Program-made: the position numbers and the translations under genes | In this document: positions 16,693-24,742 of the stretch, piece by piece | Layout: every line of letters starts with the position of its first letter | Numbering within the stretch: position 1 is the first letter of the stretch | The notes under the pieces: model-generated | Databases searched by the model: none | What the model saw: only the letters and a program-made list of their open reading frames with translations | What the model was told of the DNA's origin: nothing | NCBI RefSeq assembly: GCF_016863015.1 | Contig: NZ_BOOB01000009.1 | Span: forward strand, 62,001-126,000 | Direction of reading: 5' to 3' | Length of the DNA: 64,000 bases | Source of the DNA: Microbispora amethystogenes | Lineage (GTDB): Bacteria > Actinomycetota > Actinomycetes > Streptosporangiales > Streptosporangiaceae

Positions 16693-17997
16693 ATGCCATC
16701 TGAAGATCAGTATGTGGCGCTGAGCGCCGAGGGCCCCACCAGGGATGAGAAGGCTCGTCCGGCTGTGACCGAGCGTCGGCCGGGCGGCGGAGATCCGACG
16801 CTCCGGACTCCGATCCTGCGGGCCGGTCTGGCCGCGGTCGCGGGACTGCTCACTCTGGTGATCCCCGCCTCCTGGACGCCGGCGTCCGCCTCGTCCGCAC
16901 ACACCTCCGGCGGCTCTTCCGTCACGTCGAGCGGCACGCCGTATCTGCCCGAGCCGACCGGTCCCCATCCGGTCGGCACGACGTCCCTGCGTCTGGAGGA
17001 CACCTCGCGCCCTGATCCCTGGGTCCCTCAGGCCAGGTCGAGGGAGCTCATGGTCTCCCTCTGGTATCCGGCGAAGTCCCGGAACGGACGGCGCGCGCCC
17101 TACGTGACGCCCAAGGAGTCGGAGCTCATCCTGAAGGGCAAGGGGGTGACGGGCGTGCCGCCCGACGTGCTGAGCAGAACGCGGACCCACGCGTTCCGCG
17201 GCGCGGAACCGGCGGGACGCGGGCACACCCTGCCCCTCGTCGTGCTCTCTCCCGGCTTCACCGACCCCCGCAGCTCGCTCACCGCCCTGGCCGAGGAACT
17301 GGCGAGCAGAGGCTACGTGGTGGCCGGTGTCGACCACACGTACGAGACCTTCGCCACCACGTTCCCCGGCGGACGGCTGACCACCTGCGCCGCGTGCGAA
17401 CTCGAAGGCGTCGACGTCTTCGGTGAGAAAGCGGTGAAGAACCGGGCGGTCGACGTCTCCTTCGTGATCGATCAGCTGACCGGTCCACACGTCAGGTGGA
17501 CGGGCGCCCCACTGATCGACGCGTCCCGGATCGCGATGGCGGGCACGTCCCTCGGAGGCGCGAGCGCCGCCGAGACGATGCTGAAGGACTCCCGGGTGCG
17601 CGCCGGGATCAACATGGACGGCCTCATGTTCGCCCCGATCCCCGCGAGCGGGGTGGCGCGCCCGTTCCTGTTCCTGGGCCAGCCGTTGCACAGCCCGGGC
17701 GGCGAAGACGCCACTTGGGACCGCGACTGGGCACACCTGACCGGGTGGAAGCGCTGGCTCGTGGTGGCCGGAGCCGTACACCCGTCCTTCAGCGACTACG
17801 ACCTGCTGGCCCAGCAGATCGGCGTCGACCTCGGCAGCGAGCTCCGCGGAAGCCGCTCCGTGGACATCACCCGCAGGTACGTCCGGGCCTTCCTCGACCT
17901 GCACCTGCGCGGTAGGCCACAACCCCTGCTGGACAGGCCGTCGGCGCGCTATCCCGAGGTCCGGTTCTGCTCGCCGGAACGCAAGACCTGCACTTGA
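16693..17997 (+). CDS. Secreted alpha/beta hydrolase (PAF-acetylhydrolase-like lipase)
   Basis: 434 aa. A basic N-terminus is followed by a hydrophobic segment (ILRAGLAAVAGLLTLVIPASW) ending near ASA, so it is exported or signal-anchored. The alpha/beta-hydrolase core has the nucleophile elbow GTSLGG (Ser286), an acid in NMDGLMF and the His in GAVHPSFSDYD. The LPLVVLSPGF oxyanion strand and the order of motifs match platelet-activating-factor acetylhydrolase-like esterases. I start at ATG 16693, because residues encoded upstream (from 16564) look like read-through of the tRNA flank. The substrate is unknown; lipid or polyester is possible. Confidence 0.85.
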   Translation: MPSEDQYVALSAEGPTRDEKARPAVTERRPGGGDPTLRTPILRAGLAAVAGLLTLVIPASWTPASASSAHTSGGSSVTSSGTPYLPEPTGPHPVGTTSLRLEDTSRPDPWVPQARSRELMVSLWYPAKSRNGRRAPYVTPKESELILKGKGVTGVPPDVLSRTRTHAFRGAEPAGRGHTLPLVVLSPGFTDPRSSLTALAEELASRGYVVAGVDHTYETFATTFPGGRLTTCAACELEGVDVFGEKAVKNRAVDVSFVIDQLTGPHVRWTGAPLIDASRIAMAGTSLGGASAAETMLKDSRVRAGINMDGLMFAPIPASGVARPFLFLGQPLHSPGGEDATWDRDWAHLTGWKRWLVVAGAVHPSFSDYDLLAQQIGVDLGSELRGSRSVDITRRYVRAFLDLHLRGRPQPLLDRPSARYPEVRFCSPERKTCT

Positions 17998-18045
17998 ACT
18001 CCTCCCCGGCCTGAAGGCCGGAGATTCTCCCGTCGTGTCGCGGTC
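17998..18045 (-). ncRNA. omega-RNA 3' hairpin / right end of the TnpB element
   Basis: Minus-strand CTCCGGCC-TTCA-GGCCGGGGAG hairpin (core 18006-18021) directly downstream of the tnpB stop, followed by GAGTTCAAG. This is the standard right-end/omega-RNA guide-scaffold structure of IS605-type tnpB genes; the guide would begin around 17997 and read into the flank. The 5' end of the RNA inside tnpB is not determined. Confidence 0.6.
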
Positions 18046-19309
18046 AGGCGGCGCGCGGGGGTTGACGCTTCGCGGACCGGGCAGCCCCGAGGTCTCCACG
18101 TCCTGACACCGCAGTTCCTGCGGCGTTGCGTATGTTGATCGCGGCGTTGGTGTCGGCGTGCCCGGTCCACCCGCAGGCGGGGTTGACGCAGGCGTACCTG
18201 ATCCCGTTCCGGGCCGCCGGGTGGCGGTGCCCGCATTGGTGGCAGGTCTGTGACGTGCCCGGGGCGGGGACCTTCACCACAAGGCCGCCGCGGTCACGGG
18301 TTTTGTATTCCAGCAGGGTGACGGTGCGGCCCCACGCCTGCCCGGTGATGGCGCGGTTCAGTCCGGCCTTCTGCCGCACGTTCCGGCCGGGTCGTTCGAT
18401 CGTGCCGGTAGCGGAGCGGACCATGGTCGTAATCCGCAGGTCCTCCACCACGACCACGCCGAAGGTGCGCGCGAGTTCGGTGGTGGTCTGGTGCTGCCAG
18501 TTCACGGCTCGGCGCTTGGCTGTCGCGCGGAGCCGGGCGATCCGGTCGTAGGTGCGGGCCAGCCGTGTGGACGCAGGCCGGCCGGGAGCGCGAGCGCGGC
18601 GCTGGCGGGCGGACTTCTTCTCCAAGCGGCGAAGGTGTTCCTTCTCACCGCCGGTGAGCCAGTCCCCATGTGCACGCGTGGTGCCGTCCGACAGGGCCAG
18701 GGCGACGGTGACTCCCCGGTCGATCCCCACCACAGGGCCGGGGCGGGCGGCCGGGGCAGGCACCTGGCGTTCGGTCCGGAACACGATGTACCAGCCGTCG
18801 GCTTCTTTGACCAGCCGGGCGCCGGTGATCCGTCCGGCGGGGCCGCCCCTGGTGGCGCCGGGCAGGTCCTTGGTCCACCGGAAGCGCACCCGCCCGGCCT
18901 TGGGCAGGTTGACCGCGCCCCACCGCCGGTTCAGCCGGGCGATGTTCAGGTCCCGCCCCTGGGGGACGTCCACGGCCGGCCGGGATCGGGCCCGGCTCTT
19001 GAAGCCGGGCCGTCCGGCGGGGTGGGCGGGGTTGAAGTAGTTCGCCCACGCCTGCCGGTAGGTTTTCAGCACCGCTTGGGCCGCCTGGGCGGGCAGTCGC
19101 CCCATCCAGTCGATCTCGCGGCGGGCCTGCCGGATCGCGGTGTCGCAGTCCTTGACCGTCGCCAACCGGCCCTGCCGGAAGGTGCAGTACTCGTGCAGCA
19201 GGTTCCACAGCGCGCGGGCGGTGTGGGCCTGACCGTCCAGCACCGCCACCTGGGCGGCGGTGAGGTCGAGTCGCGCCACGTGCGCCCGCGCCTGCCTGGC
19301 CACCTCCAC
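18044..19309 (-). CDS. tnpB: TnpB RNA-guided nuclease (IS605 OrfB family)
   Basis: 421-aa TnpB, ancestor-type of Cas12. All three RuvC acidic residues are present: D197 in VVGIDRGV, E289 in VVVEDLR, and D386 in GHADTNAAIN. The zinc finger is intact (C356-x2-C359 and C374-x4-C379). The N-terminal helical/RNA-binding part begins with the common ARLDLTAAQVAVLDGQAHTARALWNLLHE. The protein appears complete and potentially active. The gene is between a lipase-like gene and an unassigned spacer, with the omega-RNA hairpin immediately 3'. Confidence 0.92.
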   Translation of the reverse strand: MEVARQARAHVARLDLTAAQVAVLDGQAHTARALWNLLHEYCTFRQGRLATVKDCDTAIRQARREIDWMGRLPAQAAQAVLKTYRQAWANYFNPAHPAGRPGFKSRARSRPAVDVPQGRDLNIARLNRRWGAVNLPKAGRVRFRWTKDLPGATRGGPAGRITGARLVKEADGWYIVFRTERQVPAPAARPGPVVGIDRGVTVALALSDGTTRAHGDWLTGGEKEHLRRLEKKSARQRRARAPGRPASTRLARTYDRIARLRATAKRRAVNWQHQTTTELARTFGVVVVEDLRITTMVRSATGTIERPGRNVRQKAGLNRAITGQAWGRTVTLLEYKTRDRGGLVVKVPAPGTSQTCHQCGHRHPAARNGIRYACVNPACGWTGHADTNAAINIRNAAGTAVSGRGDLGAARSAKRQPPRAA

Positions 19310-19360
19310 ACCCGGATCGTACCCCCGGGTTTACACCACCGTGATGGAATCCACACGGTG

Positions 19361-19761
19361 AGTGACCCGATCTGCGGCGCGGACGCCAACCGCACTGAAG
19401 GGCGTCTCGGAGCGGATCCCAGCGAGATATACACCGCTCCCGTCCGCTGGTACCCCGTGGAGCGAGCACTTCTGGGTGCGGCTGCCCCCTTGCCGGAAGC
19501 GTGGGCAACGCCCGCTCACGGTCCTCAAGCACTACATCGACCAGCAGAAACGACCCATGTGAGCGGACAGTGTGAGCATCTCTCCCGCCAGGGCTTGACC
19601 CATGAGCTGACCTGTTCACGGGCGGAGGGCCAGGGCACGCTCGCGCCCTTGCGGGCACTCCCGCGTGGGCCTTCACCCCCGGCGTGAACGCCGGAGCACT
19701 GGCCCACAGGTCGGTAGAGAGGTTCGGCGGCCGGGGCCGCAGGGGCTGGAAAGACTCCCGT
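19361..19761. other. Unassigned spacer between the TnpB element and the MmyB-like regulator
   Basis: About 400 bp with no convincing gene. A short plus-strand frame ends at 19562 with ...RPLTVLKHYIDQQKRPM and looks like the C-terminus of a decayed protein, but I cannot assign it. The stretch next to an insertion element is plausibly debris. Confidence 0.4.
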
Positions 19762-20649
19762 TCAGAGCGGCCGGGGTTCCAGTCCCTGGTGCCGCGCTTC
19801 GCGCGTGGCGTGCAGGGACGCGAGCAGCTGGATGCGTTCGGCGTCGGCGGTGCCGGGCTCCGCCGTGTAGACGAGCAGGACCGGCCCGGGGTTGCCGGGC
19901 AGGGGATAGACGTCCCAGGTGAGGGTGATCTCGCCCACCTGGGGATGCCGGAACAGCTTCGTCCCGTGGACCGTCTCACGCACCTCGTGCCGGGCCCAGA
20001 GCCGGCGGAAGTCCGCGCTGCGGATGCTCAGCTCACCGATGATCGTGGTGGCGCGCGGATGGGTCGGGTCGGTCGCGACGGCGGCCCGCAACATGCCGAT
20101 GTACTGCAGGGCGGTCGCCTCCCAGTCGGGGCAGCGCGCCCGTGCCCCTGAATCCTCGAACAGCGCCATGAGCAGGTTCCGCCGCCCCGGCGGCAGGGTG
20201 GCCGGATCGCCGAGCAGCGCCTCGGCGAGCGTGTTCCACGCGAGCACGTCGAGGTGCCGGCCGAGCACGACGGCGGGAGCGCCCATGACGTGCAGCAGCC
20301 GCCTCGTGCTGTCCGGCACGCGTTCGGGGGCGCGGCGCGTGCGGACGGCCGCCGGCCGCCGTGCCGCCCGGGCGAGGGTGAACAGGTGCCGCCGTTCCTC
20401 GTCGTCGAGGTCGAGCGCGGAGGCGAGGGCGTCGAGCACCTCGTCGGAGGGCCGCACCTCGCGGCCCTGCTCCATGCGCTGGTAGTAGTCGGTGCTCAGC
20501 CCGGCCAGCAACGCGACCTCCTCGCGCCGCAGTCCGGCCACCTTGCGCCGGAGCCCCGGCTCCAGGCCGACGTCCCGTGGGCGCAGCCGGCCGCGCCGGG
20601 CACGCAGGAAGTCACCGAGCTCACGGGCGTACGGGTGGTCGACGGCCAT
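19762..20649 (-). CDS. MmyB-like helix-turn-helix regulator
   Basis: 295 aa. XRE-type helix-turn-helix (KVAGLRREEVALLAGLSTDYYQRMEQGR, about residues 35-65) followed by the MmyB ligand-binding domain (PAVVLGRHLDVLAWNTLAEALLGD ... RLWARHEV ... KLFRHPQVGEITLTWD), which binds a lipid-like ligand in the family. These regulators typically control a divergently transcribed short-chain dehydrogenase, exactly the layout here (101 bp to the SDR start). Confidence 0.93.
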   Translation of the reverse strand: MAVDHPYARELGDFLRARRGRLRPRDVGLEPGLRRKVAGLRREEVALLAGLSTDYYQRMEQGREVRPSDEVLDALASALDLDDEERRHLFTLARAARRPAAVRTRRAPERVPDSTRRLLHVMGAPAVVLGRHLDVLAWNTLAEALLGDPATLPPGRRNLLMALFEDSGARARCPDWEATALQYIGMLRAAVATDPTHPRATTIIGELSIRSADFRRLWARHEVRETVHGTKLFRHPQVGEITLTWDVYPLPGNPGPVLLVYTAEPGTADAERIQLLASLHATREARHQGLEPRPL

Positions 20650-20750
20650 GCAGACAGTCTGCCGCCGCGATCCGCGCCGAAGGTAGGTCTGGCGTTCCCA
20701 GGCAGACGCGTACGACCGAGATCCGGAGCTCCCGTCCTAGCGTCGTCGCC

Positions 20751-21671
20751 ATGACCGAATGGAACGCCAGTCACATCCCCGACCAGCACGGCCGGGTCGC
20801 CGTCGTCACCGGCGCGAACTCAGGACTCGGCCTGGTCACCGCGACCGAGCTCGCCCGCCACGGGGCACACGTCGTGATGGCCGTACGGGACACCGCCGCG
20901 GGTGAGCGGGCGGCCGAAGCGATCCGAGGCTCCGTGCCACGGGCCGAGGTCGAGGTGCGTGAGCTCGACCTGGCCTCACTCGCCTCGGTGCGCGCCTTCG
21001 CGAAGAGAATGACCGGCGACTTCCCGGCGATCGATCTGCTGGTCAACAACGCCGGGCTGGTCCTCCTCGGCCCGGCCCGCACGACGGCCGACGGGTTCGA
21101 GCTCCAGCTCGGCACCAACATGCTGGGCCACTTCGCCCTCACCGGTCTGCTACTCGACAGCCTCGGCCAGGCGGACGCCGCACGGGTGGTCAGCCTCAGC
21201 TCGATCACCCACAAGAACGCCCGCCTCGACTTCGACGACCTGATGTCGCGGCGCGACTTCACCGCCAGTCGCGCGTACGGCCGCTCCAAGCTCGCCACCA
21301 CCGCCTTCGGCCTCGAACTCGACCGTCGCCTGCGGGCCGCCGGATCACCGATCGTCAGCGTCGTCGCCCACCCTGGGCTGTCCAGAAGCAATCTCACTCC
21401 CCGGGCCTGGGAGCACCGCCCCCGGGCCGGGCGGATCATCGCGCGGCTGTCCGTGGTGACGACCCAGCCGGTCGAGCGGGGGGCGCTGCCCCAGCTCTTC
21501 GCCGCGACCGCGCCCGGCGTGCGCGGCGGCCAGTTCTTCGGGCCGTCCGGCCTCTTCGAGATGCGCGGCCGGGTCGTGGAGGTCCGCCCCAGCGCGCACG
21601 CGGCCGACCCCACCGTCGGGCGCCGCCTCTGGACCGCCGCCGAAGCCCTGACCGGCGTCACCTACCTCTGA
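20751..21671 (+). CDS. Short-chain dehydrogenase/reductase (retinol-dehydrogenase-like)
   Basis: 306-aa classical-type SDR: nucleotide-binding VAVVTGANSGLGL, NNAG (LLVNNAGLV), catalytic Ser in VVSLSSITHK and YxxxK in AYGRSK. The extended C-terminus (FFGPSGLFEMRGR) is the form usually annotated as retinol dehydrogenase/WW-oxidoreductase-like; the substrate is unknown. ATG 20751 is the natural start. Likely target of the divergent MmyB-like regulator. Confidence 0.92.
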   Translation: MTEWNASHIPDQHGRVAVVTGANSGLGLVTATELARHGAHVVMAVRDTAAGERAAEAIRGSVPRAEVEVRELDLASLASVRAFAKRMTGDFPAIDLLVNNAGLVLLGPARTTADGFELQLGTNMLGHFALTGLLLDSLGQADAARVVSLSSITHKNARLDFDDLMSRRDFTASRAYGRSKLATTAFGLELDRRLRAAGSPIVSVVAHPGLSRSNLTPRAWEHRPRAGRIIARLSVVTTQPVERGALPQLFAATAPGVRGGQFFGPSGLFEMRGRVVEVRPSAHAADPTVGRRLWTAAEALTGVTYL

Positions 21672-21834
21672 CCCGACCCGCTGCAGCGAATGGGCCGCTA
21701 CGCCGTCGAGAAACAAGAGGACTTTCTTCGCGGTTCACCACGATTCGGTCGGCCGGCAGCCCGGGAGGAGAGGAAGGGAAAGGCCGGCGTCGATACAGGC
21801 CGCTTGACTAGCCTCGGCATCACCTGAAGAGGAG

Positions 21835-22200
21835 GTGCGTGAGCTGTACGGCTTTTAAATCGAGCCGGAAGTCCGGAAGTGGCTCGACAACCTCGGTGAC
21901 AGCGATTTCAAGCGAGTCGACGAGGTGGCCGGCCTTCTTGCGGAGAAGGGCACCGAGCTCGGCGGGCCCTGGTCGGATCACCTGGAAGGTCCTGTCTGGG
22001 AACTGCGCGTCCGGCTTCGGGATGGTGCGGCACGGGTAACGTACTGGTGTACTCCACGAAGGACCATCGTGTTGCTCACTGTCTTTCACAAGACGAGGCA
22101 GCACGATCAGCGGTAGATCGATCGGGCGGTCCGGGCGCAGAAGGTCTGCGAACGCGATCACCGGGGACCGGTGTCCGAGACCTATGAGAGGCAGGTGTGA
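21835..22200 (+). pseudogene. HigB/RelE-like toxin, inactivated by two in-frame stops
   Basis: One frame read from GTG 21835 to TGA 22198 gives RELYGF*IEPEVRKWLDNLG, continues through WELRVRLRDGAARVTYWC and IVLLTVFHKTRQHDQR*IDRAVRAQK, and ends SETYERQV. This is a full-length (about 121 aa) phage Gp49/HigB-type mRNA interferase. TAA 21856 stands where GAA is expected (F-E-I) and TAG 22114 where CAG is expected. No frameshift is needed, so two point mutations killed it. AGGAG lies at 21830-21834. The final TGA overlaps the antitoxin ATG, as in a functional toxin-antitoxin operon. Confidence 0.8.
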
Positions 22201-22508
22201 TGGTCGGCTACCACACCCGCTGGGTGCGACCGGAGGCGTCGGCTGAGGATCCTGAGCGTGTCGCCATCCGCGAGGCGCTGGCATTCGGCAAGGCCCTGTA
22301 TGACCGGCGCACCGCACTTAATCTGAGCGTGGCGCAACTGGCCGACCGCGCGGGGATGACCGAGGACGACATCGAGTGCATCGAGGAAGGCGTTACGGCG
22401 CCGACGGTACCGCTACTCCGGCTTCTGGCCGCCGCTCTCGACGCCGACGTCCGCCTGACCCCCGGCCATGATGTGGGTTCCCTGTGGTTCGAGGCGCACG
22501 CCGCGTAG
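22200..22508 (+). CDS. HigA-like antitoxin (XRE helix-turn-helix), orphaned
   Basis: 102 aa with an XRE-type helix-turn-helix (LNLSVAQLADRAGMTEDDIECIEEGVTAPTVPLLRLLAAALDADVRLTPG). It is the expected second gene of a higBA module, overlapping the toxin stop (TGATG). The toxin frame is broken, so this antitoxin has no visible cognate partner here; it may still autoregulate or neutralise related toxins. GTG 22197 is an alternative start adding one residue. Confidence 0.82.
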   Translation: MVGYHTRWVRPEASAEDPERVAIREALAFGKALYDRRTALNLSVAQLADRAGMTEDDIECIEEGVTAPTVPLLRLLAAALDADVRLTPGHDVGSLWFEAHAA

Positions 22509-22798
22509 CTCACGCGCCGGTGCGCCGCCGCCTTCCACGTCACCGGGCCGCCGCTGCTCGTTCGAAGCTGCCGACAAGCCGCCCACACCGGCGCGATGGC
22601 GCACGCAACGCGCACGGCGTGGTCGTCAACTGCAGCCGTTCTACACGTCTCACCCCGTGACGAGGTGCAGGGTCGCCTCCGCACTGTCATGCTTGACGCT
22701 CATCTGCGGGCGGCGCGTGGCGTTGTACCCGACTTCCTGATCAGGACGTTCGGCACCGAGCGCCGTGTAGCGGTAGAACTGCGGCTCCACCTCGTTGG
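22509..22798. other. Spacer without recognisable gene
   Basis: 290 bp between the orphan antitoxin and the convergent RAMA-like gene. Short frames occur on both strands, but none has a ribosome site, a conserved motif or the GC-rich third-position pattern of the neighbours. Confidence 0.4.
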
Positions 22799-23059
22799 TC
22801 AGGACGTCTCCCGGATGCTCTGGAGGAACCTACCGGAGCCGTCGTCGAGCATCCAGAAAGCCCAGCCGTTGCGGTTCGGGCTGACACCGGGCTTGTAGTG
22901 CGCCACCACGGCTCGGGCCGCACCGGTCGGCGTCTTGAAGCTCCGCCCCGCGAGCGGTCCCGAGATGATGTCTATGCGTGTGGTCGCCCTGTCGTATATG
23001 CCCTGCGTGCGGTGTCCCTCGTAGTCGACGTAAACCGCCACGCCGCTGGCCACCTCCAT
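22799..23059 (-). CDS. Small RAMA-like (modified-DNA-reader-type) domain protein
   Basis: 86 aa if started at ATG 23059, which has AAGGAGGA upstream (cctcctt on the plus strand at 23071-23077); the frame stays open to 23272. The whole product is one domain: VAVYVDYEGHRTQGIYD, then ISGPLAGRSFKTPTGAARAVV, then NRNGWAFWMLDDGSGRFLQSIR. The order glycine turn - SPSGAA-like - nGWxxW - LxxxR fits the RAMA/DUF4357 domain found in modified-DNA readers and restriction systems. It lies in a low-density, mobile-element-rich stretch. Confidence 0.6.
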   Translation of the reverse strand: MEVASGVAVYVDYEGHRTQGIYDRATTRIDIISGPLAGRSFKTPTGAARAVVAHYKPGVSPNRNGWAFWMLDDGSGRFLQSIRETS

Positions 23060-23335
23060 TTGCTCCGATTCCTCCTTTTTCGGCGGCGGCATACTCGCCG
23101 CGGCGACCAGTCGAGCACTGAGATCCGTCTCAGGTGTCGACTCGGCCTGGCTTGAGTGGTGAGTGGACTGGGGACCTCGGCCGGAGGACAAGCAGTTGGT
23201 CCTGACACCCAGGGCGCGCTCTTCGCGAAGACTGTCGCTGCCCGTCGTTTGACGGAAGTAAGAGCCTGACAAGGCCCACCTGGCCGAGACGGCTCGTACA
23301 CCAGCCTGTGAGTTTCCCGTCAGTCGTACGGCGGG

Positions 23336-24586
23336 CTACGGACGCATCGGGGCGAGGGTGTGGATGCGGCCGAACTCGCCGTCGTAGCCGGGGTCCTTGG
23401 TCACTTCGCCGTTTCGCAGGCGGCCGACGGCCTCGGCGAGGCGCGGGGAGCAGGCGGCGATGTCACCGAGGGGGAGATCGCCCAGGATCGCGAGTTCCGG
23501 GCCGAGCGCGGCCACGAGCCGGTCGGTCTCGGCGGCCACCTTCTTGCTCTTCGGGCCGACGCCGAGGATCTCCGCCACGACGTCCGGCAGCGGGAGGAGG
23601 TTGCGGAAGCCCGCCGCGCCGCGCGGGCTCCTGCCCGCCGGGCGGTCGGCGAGGTCCTCGACCCTGCTCTGCACGCCGACCGTGAGCGTACGGCCGCACA
23701 CCGGGCAGACCCCGCCGAGCTTGCGGGTCTCCTCGGGGTCGAGTCGCACGCCGCACTTGCGGTGACCGTCGACGTGGTACTTGCCCGCCTCGGGGAAGAA
23801 CTCGGTCGTGCCGGCCAGCCCGTCACCGCTGCGCAGGGCCCGCAGTACGGCGAAGTAGTCGAGGTAGGTGTCGAACACCGTCGTCTCGCGGCCGACGATG
23901 GGCGGCGAGTGCGCGTCGGAGTAGCTCACCAGCCGATAGCCGTCCAGCCCGGAGACCTGCCACATCATCCCGGGGTCGGCCGACAGCCCCGTCTCCAGCG
24001 CGAACACGTGCTCGGTGAGGTCGCCGAAGCACTCCTCCAGCGTGTCGAACCCCGACTTCGAGCCGAAGACGCCGAACCAGGGGGTCCAGACGTGCGCCGG
24101 CACCAGGTAGGCGCCCTCGCCCTGGGCCAGCGTCGTCTCCAGCAGGTCGCGTGCGCTCATGCGCACGGTGGGCCGCCCGTCCACGCCGAGGTCGGCGATC
24201 CCGGCGAGGACCCGGTTGAACGCCTCCACCTGCTCGAAGCCGGGCAGGTGGACGAGATGGTGGATCTTGCGGGACCGGCCGCCCTGGGAGTAGACCGTGG
24301 AGACCTCCACGGTCAGCATCCACCGCACGGGCGCGGACGCGACGCTGCCGGGGAGGGTGCGGGAGACCTCCCGGTCGAGGTCATCGCGGAGCCGGAACAG
24401 CCCCGGCTCGGCCGGCACGAGCGCGGTGCGCAGCCGGTCCAGCCAGGCCGGATGGGTGAAGTCGCCGGTGCCCATCAGCGTGACGCCCTTGCGCCGCGCC
24501 CACCAGGTCAGCTGCTCCAGGTCGCTGTTCTTGCTGCACGCGTAGGCGTACCTGGAGTGCATGTGCAGGTCGGCGTGGAAACGCAC
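23336..24586 (-). CDS. Endonuclease Q (EndoQ)-family PHP-domain nuclease
   Basis: 416 aa. The N-terminal PHP metal site is clear: HADLHMHSRYA (H8-x-H10), GTGDFTHP, EVSTVYSQGG, the conserved HLVHLPGF and VSYSDAHSPP. A Cys cluster KCGV...CPVCGR forms the zinc site of EndoQ, and the C-terminal part (LPDVVAEILGVGPKSKKV) is the helical DNA-binding region. EndoQ, known mainly from Thermococcales and some Bacillus, nicks DNA 5' of deaminated bases (uracil, hypoxanthine) and abasic sites. GTG 24586 is set by GGGGAGG 6-7 nt upstream and by the HxH position near the N-terminus. Confidence 0.85.
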   Translation of the reverse strand: MRFHADLHMHSRYAYACSKNSDLEQLTWWARRKGVTLMGTGDFTHPAWLDRLRTALVPAEPGLFRLRDDLDREVSRTLPGSVASAPVRWMLTVEVSTVYSQGGRSRKIHHLVHLPGFEQVEAFNRVLAGIADLGVDGRPTVRMSARDLLETTLAQGEGAYLVPAHVWTPWFGVFGSKSGFDTLEECFGDLTEHVFALETGLSADPGMMWQVSGLDGYRLVSYSDAHSPPIVGRETTVFDTYLDYFAVLRALRSGDGLAGTTEFFPEAGKYHVDGHRKCGVRLDPEETRKLGGVCPVCGRTLTVGVQSRVEDLADRPAGRSPRGAAGFRNLLPLPDVVAEILGVGPKSKKVAAETDRLVAALGPELAILGDLPLGDIAACSPRLAEAVGRLRNGEVTKDPGYDGEFGRIHTLAPMRP

Positions 24587-24693
24587 GGCGAACCTCCCCT
24601 CGCTTGACCAACGATCTACCACGTTGCCGACGCCGCCAGGTCGAAACACGGCAAAAAGCTCCGCCCTCCCCTTGACCGCTCCCAGGATGGGTT

Positions 24694-24705
24694 GAGAACC
24701 TTCTC
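24694..24705. promoter_or_regulatory. LacI-type operator 1
   Basis: GAGAACCTTCTC, palindromic arms GAGAA/TTCTC, 38 bp before the SIS gene start. Confidence 0.7.
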
Positions 24706-24716
24706 ATCATCCCGGT

Positions 24717-24728
24717 GAGAACGTTCTA
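24717..24728. promoter_or_regulatory. LacI-type operator 2
   Basis: GAGAACGTTCTA, a near-perfect palindrome with the central CG typical of LacI sites, 23 bp (about two helical turns) from operator 1. Confidence 0.75.
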
Positions 24729-24742
24729 CATGCGGAGTGCCC

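Larger units (their letters stand above)
17997..19360 (-). mobile_element. IS605-family element carrying only tnpB
   Basis: Contains tnpB, the 3' hairpin and, upstream, a 7-bp inverted repeat CACCGTG/CACGGTG (19337-19343, 19354-19360) that may be the left-end hairpin. No Y1 transposase (TnpA) gene is present, so movement would need TnpA in trans. Exact ends are estimates. Confidence 0.6.

Noticed and set aside
19362-19562. 66-aa frame ending VLKHYIDQQKRPM
   Set aside because: May be a remnant of a real C-terminus, but I cannot match it to a family and there is no ribosome site; not called as a gene.
22596-22898. 100-aa plus-strand frame between antitoxin and RAMA-like gene
   Set aside because: No motif or ribosome site, and it overlaps the better supported minus-strand gene.
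24672-24700. TTGACC as -35 box of the SIS gene
   Set aside because: No acceptable -10 element at 16-18 bp; only the LacI-type palindromes are supported.
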